The notes under the pieces: model-generated | What the model saw: the letters and a program-made list of their open reading frames with translations, nothing else | The model's database searches: none | Told to the model about the DNA's origin: nothing | Part shown: positions 52,270 through 54,776 of the stretch, piece after piece | Numbering within the stretch: the first letter of the stretch is position 1 | Layout of the letters: each line of letters opens with the position of its first letter | Origin: Chitinophagaceae bacterium | GTDB lineage: Bacteria; Bacteroidota; Bacteroidia; Chitinophagales; Chitinophagaceae | Assembly: GCA_004322015.1 (NCBI GenBank) | Contig: SCQT01000131.1 | Location: 1-54,776, forward strand | Length of the DNA: 54,776 nt | Reading direction: 5' to 3' | Position numbers and translations under genes: made by a program

Positions 52270-53283
52270 ATGAACACCAGCATATTAGCCATTGAATCTT
52301 CCTGCGATGAAACAAGTGCGGCTGTTATTCGAAACGGGGAGGTACTGTCCAACTTTATCGCCAATCAAAAAGTGCATGAACAATACGGTGGAGTGGTTCC
52401 CGAACTGGCGTCCCGGGCACATCAGCAAAATATTATTCCGGTGGTGGAAGCCGCATTGAAAAAAAGCGGTATTACAAAAGAGGAATTAAATGCCATTGCA
52501 TTTACCCAGTCTCCCGGTCTGATAGGTTCTTTATTAGTAGGCTGTTGCTTCGCTAAATCTCTGGCATTAGGATTAAATGTACCGTTAATTGCGGTGCATC
52601 ACATGCAGGCGCATGTGCTGGCTAATTTCATCGGTAGCCCTAAACCGGTTTTTCCATTCCTTTGCCTGACCGTCTCAGGAGGTCATACCCAAATCGTATT
52701 GGTAGAAGATTATTTAAAGATGAAAGTCATCGGTGAAACTTTAGATGATGCAGCCGGAGAAGCTTTTGATAAAACGGCTAAGATATTAGGTTTGCCTTAT
52801 CCGGGCGGGCCTCTGATAGATAAATACGCAAAAGAAGGTGATCCCAGAAGGTTTTCTTTTCCGGAACCCCGAATTCCGGGATTAAATTTCAGTTTTAGCG
52901 GGTTGAAAACTGCCATACTTTATTTTGTGCAGGACCAAACTGAAAGAGATCCTGATTTTATTCAAAATAATATGGCAGATATCTGTGCTTCCGTACAGCA
53001 CAGGATCATTACCATCCTGATGAATAAATTAGTGAAAGCTGCTAAGGAAACCGGCATCAAAGAGGTGTGCATTGCAGGGGGAGTAAGCGCGAATTCAGGA
53101 TTAAGAAAAGCCATAGCAGATTATAGCCGGAAATACGGATGGAATTATTATATCCCTGAATTTCAATACTGCACCGATAATGCAGGAATGATATCCATGA
53201 CTGCTTATTATAAATATCTTGCCGGAGAATTTGCTGATCTGACGGTAAGCCCCAGTGCGAGAAGCAGCATGGAGAGGGATTAG
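52270..53283 (+). CDS. tsaD: tRNA N6-adenosine threonylcarbamoyltransferase
   Basis: TsaD transfers the threonylcarbamoyl group to A37 of ANN-reading tRNAs, with TsaB and TsaE; it is universally conserved and essential in most bacteria. The 337-residue protein starts MNTSILAIESSCDETSAAV and shows the two metal-binding His in HHMQAHVLANF, SGGHTQIVLV, the GETLDDAAGEAFDKTAKILG motif and the C-terminal GGVSANSGLRKA and DNAGMISM motif. The start codon is fixed by the conserved N-terminus and lies in phase with the repeat tract upstream. Confidence 0.97.
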   Translation: MNTSILAIESSCDETSAAVIRNGEVLSNFIANQKVHEQYGGVVPELASRAHQQNIIPVVEAALKKSGITKEELNAIAFTQSPGLIGSLLVGCCFAKSLALGLNVPLIAVHHMQAHVLANFIGSPKPVFPFLCLTVSGGHTQIVLVEDYLKMKVIGETLDDAAGEAFDKTAKILGLPYPGGPLIDKYAKEGDPRRFSFPEPRIPGLNFSFSGLKTAILYFVQDQTERDPDFIQNNMADICASVQHRIITILMNKLVKAAKETGIKEVCIAGGVSANSGLRKAIADYSRKYGWNYYIPEFQYCTDNAGMISMTAYYKYLAGEFADLTVSPSARSSMERD

Positions 53284-53338
53284 CATGAGCAAGGCAGCGT
53301 TATGGGTAATCTGTAATCAGTAATCGGTGTTTTGTGTC

Positions 53339-53872
53339 TTAAAAGTTGAAACTGAAATTTAATAAATGTGAGTTGATCTCTCCGATTTTAGTCTTCATTT
53401 GTTCGAAATGATCGTTGATTAGAGAGAAGCCCTGAACGGAATGAATTCCCGGTTCGACGATCCAATATTCCTTGACGCCAAAACGTTCATAGATATCTTT
53501 TTTTTCTTCCAGATCATATTTTGCCGTAGCAGGAGATAGGATTTCAATAACTAAATCCGGCGCTCCATGTAAACCGTCTTCATGGATGATTGACAAGCGT
53601 TCGTTAATGATAAACAGGATATCAGGCTGAAAAACATTTTTCTTTCCGAGGAAGACATCCATGGGCGCTGTCAATACCTCTCCTAATTGATGCTTTTTAA
53701 CATATTTGTGAAGTTGTGAGCTGATCTCCATCAGAATACTTTGATGATAATAGGTTGGAGAAGGCTCCATAACAATATTGTTTTCAATTAACTGGGCAGG
53801 AGTTCCCTCGGGAAGGTTTTTGAAAACCTCCGCTATAGTGCGGGGCGGATGAACTGTATATCCGGAAGTCAT
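53339..53872 (-). CDS. Uma2-family (DUF820) putative nuclease
   Basis: The 177-residue protein has the Uma2 restriction-endonuclease-like fold: the motif SPTYYHQSILMEISSQLHKY, then VFQPDILFI (the Asp of the PD-(D/E)xK core), GAPDLVIEILSPATAKYDLEEKKDIYERFGVKEYWIVEP with the Glu-x-x-Ser and the Lys-Tyr-Trp motif. The family is widespread in cyanobacteria and Bacteroidota; a nuclease activity is inferred from the fold and mostly unproven. It is encoded alone, convergent with tsaD and divergent from trmN6, without a restriction-modification partner. Confidence 0.9.
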   Translation of the reverse strand: MTSGYTVHPPRTIAEVFKNLPEGTPAQLIENNIVMEPSPTYYHQSILMEISSQLHKYVKKHQLGEVLTAPMDVFLGKKNVFQPDILFIINERLSIIHEDGLHGAPDLVIEILSPATAKYDLEEKKDIYERFGVKEYWIVEPGIHSVQGFSLINDHFEQMKTKIGEINSHLLNFSFNF

Positions 53873-53925
53873 GTGGCATGAGGTTTTGTGTAAAGTTAAG
53901 TTTTTCGGACATTTATGCCAAAAAA

Positions 53926-54651
53926 TTGTCCAATACTTATTTCCAGTTTAAGCAATTCCGCATTGAACAGTCCCGCTGTTCCATGAAGGTATGCACGGAT
54001 GCCTGCGTGCAGGGAGCATATGCAGCCGACTGGTTGACGCAAAGCAATAAGGACATGAAGCGTATATTGGATATCGGCACAGGTACGGGTTTGCTGGCAT
54101 TGATGCTGGCACAAAAGAATCCATCGGTTCATTTCGATGCGATAGAATTAAATCAGCAGGCTTATCTTCAGGCCAAAGAGAATTTTATAAGGTCTCCCTG
54201 GTCCGGAAATATTTCTGTTGTACAGGGAGACATAAAAACTGCAGAAATTCATCCGCGCTATGATTTTATAATATGCAATCCGCCCTTTTATGAAAATGAG
54301 ATGAAAAGCGACAAGCCTCATAAGAACCAGTCGAAACATAGCAGCGCATTAAGTCACCGGGAATTGAGAGACAGCATCACAAGATACCTGACTGAAAACG
54401 GCACAGCCTGTATTATGTTACCCCGGAAACAATTTGACTGGTTCAATCAGTTAATGGTGAACGATAATTTCAGTGTCAGGTATCTTTTGAGGGTAAGACA
54501 AACACCCGCACATCCATGTTTCAGAATGATCGGTTTTTTCAATAAAAACATTACATCCACAGTGACTGAAGAATTGTGTATATGTCAGACTGATCAGGAG
54601 TATTCACGGGAATTTAAAGCGCTTTTAAAGGATTATTATCTTTATTTATAG
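53926..54651 (+). CDS. trmN6: tRNA1(Val) (adenine(37)-N6)-methyltransferase
   Basis: TrmN6 (YfiC) methylates A37 of tRNA-Val. The catalytic motif NPPFYENEMKS and the SAM-binding RILDIGTGTGLLALMLAQ are present, and KVCTDACVQGAYAADW near the N-terminus is typical of the family. I place the start at the TTG at 53926 (LSNTYFQFKQFRIEQ, 241 residues), because it matches the family's usual N-terminus and length; the upstream ATG at 53878 would add 16 unusual residues and leave only 5 bp to the divergent Uma2 gene. The 3' end overlaps the next, convergent gene by 10 bp. Confidence 0.88.
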   Translation: MSNTYFQFKQFRIEQSRCSMKVCTDACVQGAYAADWLTQSNKDMKRILDIGTGTGLLALMLAQKNPSVHFDAIELNQQAYLQAKENFIRSPWSGNISVVQGDIKTAEIHPRYDFIICNPPFYENEMKSDKPHKNQSKHSSALSHRELRDSITRYLTENGTACIMLPRKQFDWFNQLMVNDNFSVRYLLRVRQTPAHPCFRMIGFFNKNITSTVTEELCICQTDQEYSREFKALLKDYYLYL

Positions 54652-54776
54652 GCGTAATCTTTTAAATAGGCAAACGGTGCCGTCAATTGACCTTCTTTGA
54701 CGATCATTGCCCGTTCTATGATCGTATCTTCATGCAGAGAAGTCTCTTTTATTAAATCATCCAGGACATATTTTAC
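54642..54776 (-). CDS. C-terminal end of an unidentified gene (5' part outside the window)
   Basis: On the minus strand an open frame of 44 residues runs from the window edge to a TAA at 54644-54642: it reads KYVLDDLIKETSLHEDTI, IERAMIVKEGQLTAPFAY and LKDYAYK. Composition and frame look coding. I cannot name the family from so short a piece. It converges on trmN6 and overlaps its end by 10 bp. Confidence 0.6.
   Translation of the reverse strand, partial: VKYVLDDLIKETSLHEDTIIERAMIVKEGQLTAPFAYLKDYAYK

Noticed and set aside
53339-53872. Uma2 gene as a transposase or toxin
   Set aside because: The motif set fits the DUF820 nuclease-like fold; no inverted repeats, antitoxin or partner gene are adjacent.

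Overview
The window looks like a chromosomal segment of a Bacteroidota bacterium, probably from the Chitinophagaceae or a near relative. The support is sequence-based: promoters of the Bacteroidota type (TAnnTTTG -7 boxes, sometimes with a TTTG-like -33 box about 19 bp upstream) in front of many genes, almost no Shine-Dalgarno sequences, a giant hybrid two-component regulator, TonB receptors with carboxypeptidase-like N-terminal domains, a gliding-motility-type (type IX secretion) C-terminal domain, and an ExbD-like fragment with the long Bacteroidota tail. No tRNA, rRNA, CRISPR array, prophage or intact insertion sequence was recognised.

Layout. 1-15.6 kb is mostly housekeeping and metabolism: an ExbD-like fragment, dnaK, malQ with two N-terminal starch-binding-like domains, a dipeptide epimerase, a small unknown protein, a Nudix hydrolase divergent from pyrE, a metal-binding HMA protein, a GNAT, acetoacetyl-CoA synthetase and two tandem M13 lipoprotein metallopeptidases. 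15.6-16.0 kb is a gene-free stretch with a MITE-like inverted repeat.

16.1-31.5 kb is the most interesting part. A hybrid two-component regulator is followed by copies of a 17-bp element (ATGCCTGATTTTTCCTA), arranged as direct repeats exactly 21 bp apart, and the last copy lies exactly the same distance from the -7 box in front of two downstream transcription units. Those units encode a secreted PepSY-like protein and then a long, tightly packed gene run: a decayed cyclase fragment, a carotenoid-desaturase-like FAD enzyme, a polytopic membrane protein, a membrane adenylate cyclase, a Pyr4-like transmembrane terpene cyclase, a second membrane adenylate cyclase with a nearly identical catalytic domain but a different membrane part, an ATP/ADP-carrier-like protein with a HEAT-repeat tail, and a stand-alone cyclic-nucleotide-binding protein. 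A convergent HD phosphohydrolase closes the region. My inference is one regulated system coupling isoprenoid or terpenoid chemistry in the membrane to cAMP signalling; no prenyl synthase is present, so the substrate must come from elsewhere.

31.7-54.8 kb returns to ordinary genes: a large T9SS-type secreted protein, infC and thrS (minus strand), a TonB receptor, a DUF3347 lipoprotein, an ABC-F protein, a PmtA-like methyltransferase, trhO, a XerD-type recombinase, asnB, an RluD-type pseudouridine synthase, an unknown secreted protein, a BtuB-like receptor behind a cobalamin riboswitch, a MacB-type permease, tsaD, a Uma2-family nuclease-like protein, trmN6 and the end of an unidentified gene. 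Scattered between genes are tracts of an 8-bp-period degenerate repeat (for example AATAAAAC units) in both orientations, one of which runs straight into the tsaD start codon.
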